Shown one piece after another: positions 4,738 to 5,265 of a stretch of DNA of 5,265 nucleotides. Position 1 is the stretch's first letter, and each line of letters begins with the position of its first letter. Both the position numbers and the translations under genes were made by a program. The stretch is from CAZWHE01 sp964633825 (GTDB lineage: Bacteria; Planctomycetota; B15-G4; CAYZWU01). The notes beneath the pieces were generated by a model. That model saw nothing but the letters and a program-made list of their open reading frames with translations, had not been told where the DNA came from and ran no database searches. Location: positions 1-5,265 of the forward strand of contig CAZWHE010000212.1 of the NCBI GenBank assembly GCA_964633825.1, given 5' to 3'.

Positions 4738-5265
4738 CTAAGGGAGCGGTCTGCCCTTGATTCCCACTTCTACCCGGTAGAGGCGGCCGGTGAACCCATA
4801 GCAGTAAAGGGAGTAGGGATCGAAGGGATCGGCCCCGAAGGCGATGTTCGTGATGATGTCGCCCGGCATGTCGACAGAGAAGAACTCACTGAACCTGCCG
4901 TCCGGGGTATAGACGAAGACACCGCTGGTCAGAAGGCCCTCCATCCCGCCGCATCCGTGGATCCCTGTGAATACCACGTAGAGGTTCCCTTCCACATCAA
5001 AGGCCAGGCCGTCGCCCGCGATTGCAAATCCTTGGACAAGCGTCTCGATCTCGCCTGGTTCTCCGTCCGGCCCGATGGCCACGCGAAACAGGCCGGCCGG
5101 GATGAAGGGGCCGCTGCAGAAGAGGGCCGGGTTCTCGATCGTGATGTACAGGTGGCTATAGTCATCGCTGAAGGCGAGCCCGTTCGGCCCTGGGATGGCG
5201 AGGAACTCACTTGTTTCACCATCCAGGGGGGATATCCGGTAGATCATGTCGGCACAGCTTGCCGA
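4738..5265 (-). CDS. SMP-30/gluconolactonase/LRE-like beta-propeller protein, C-terminal part
   Basis: This is the 3' part of a gene; 175 codons are visible and the frame stays open through the right edge. The ATG at 5247 follows in-frame SASCAD and is unlikely to be the true start. Motifs typical of the six-bladed SMP-30/gluconolactonase fold follow in order: MIYRISPLDGE, GPNGLAFSDDYSHLYITIEN, GLFRVAIGPDGEPG, AGDGLAFDVEGNLYVV, GVFVYTPDGRFSEFF, TNIAFGAD, and a last blade ending GRLYRVEVGIKGRP. The NGLAFSDD and GDGLAFDVEGN segments hold the Asn/Asp residues that bind the divalent metal in lactonases of this fold. Related proteins hydrolyse sugar lactones or other cyclic esters, but many propellers of this kind have unknown substrates, so only the fold is claimed. 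Any signal peptide would lie beyond the window. The gene ends about 310 bp from the transposon and shows no link to it. Confidence 0.85.
   Translation of the reverse strand, partial: SASCADMIYRISPLDGETSEFLAIPGPNGLAFSDDYSHLYITIENPALFCSGPFIPAGLFRVAIGPDGEPGEIETLVQGFAIAGDGLAFDVEGNLYVVFTGIHGCGGMEGLLTSGVFVYTPDGRFSEFFSVDMPGDIITNIAFGADPFDPYSLYCYGFTGRLYRVEVGIKGRPLP

Noticed and set aside
1..5265. CRISPR array, tRNA, rRNA or guide-RNA-like locus
   Set aside because: No regularly spaced identical repeats with unique spacers, no cloverleaf and no rRNA-like stretch were seen; the only periodic repeats are the short sites at the transposon ends.

Overview
The window is bacterial. It holds a compact DDE-transposon of about 4.0 kb (440-4428) between two pieces of unrelated host sequence. 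Coding sequence in the element is GC-rich, with Shine-Dalgarno sites and overlapping genes. The flank to the right of the element is AT-rich and non-coding. I cannot name the taxon. The surface/tail-fibre beta-helix fragment on the left would fit many environmental Gram-negative lineages, but that is only an impression.

Layout. (1) 1-438: 3'-ward part of a minus-strand gene for a tail-fibre-like / pectate-lyase-type beta-helix protein. It runs off the left edge and is cut at its N-terminal side by the element. No start-to-end ORF marks it, because its frame is open at both ends. (2) 440-4428: the element, bounded by imperfect inverted ends that begin TGTCG. Both ends carry CACG...TGAGAC-type sites at 23-bp spacing. 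All four genes are on the minus strand, in transcription order: a Zn-knuckle/HTH protein of unknown function (gene A), a Mu/TnsB/IS481-like D,D(35)E transposase (gene B), an ExeA/TniB/TnsC-like AAA+ ATPase (gene C), and a 156-aa Cys-rich protein (gene D). A/B overlap by 43 nt, B/C by 4 nt (ATGA), and C/D are 12 nt apart, so this is one translationally coupled operon. (3) 4429-4737: AT-rich non-coding sequence. (4) 4738-5265: C-terminal part of an SMP-30/gluconolactonase-like beta-propeller protein, minus strand, running off the right edge.

How the genes probably work together (inference from TnsB/TnsC and MuA/MuB logic): the transposase binds the repeated sites at both ends and does strand transfer. 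The ATPase selects or prepares the target. The two Cys-rich proteins are candidates for regulatory or target-choice subunits. I see no TnsA, TniQ, resolvase, cargo or CRISPR component.

Oddities worth attention: the reading frame of gene A stays open and protein-like for about 70 codons upstream of its only usable start. An exact 11-bp tandem duplication (4194-4215) puts it out of frame with an upstream ATG. A strong plus-strand terminator sits inside that leader. The flanks have no clean target-site duplication, and the missing N-terminal half of the left-hand gene is not on the other side.
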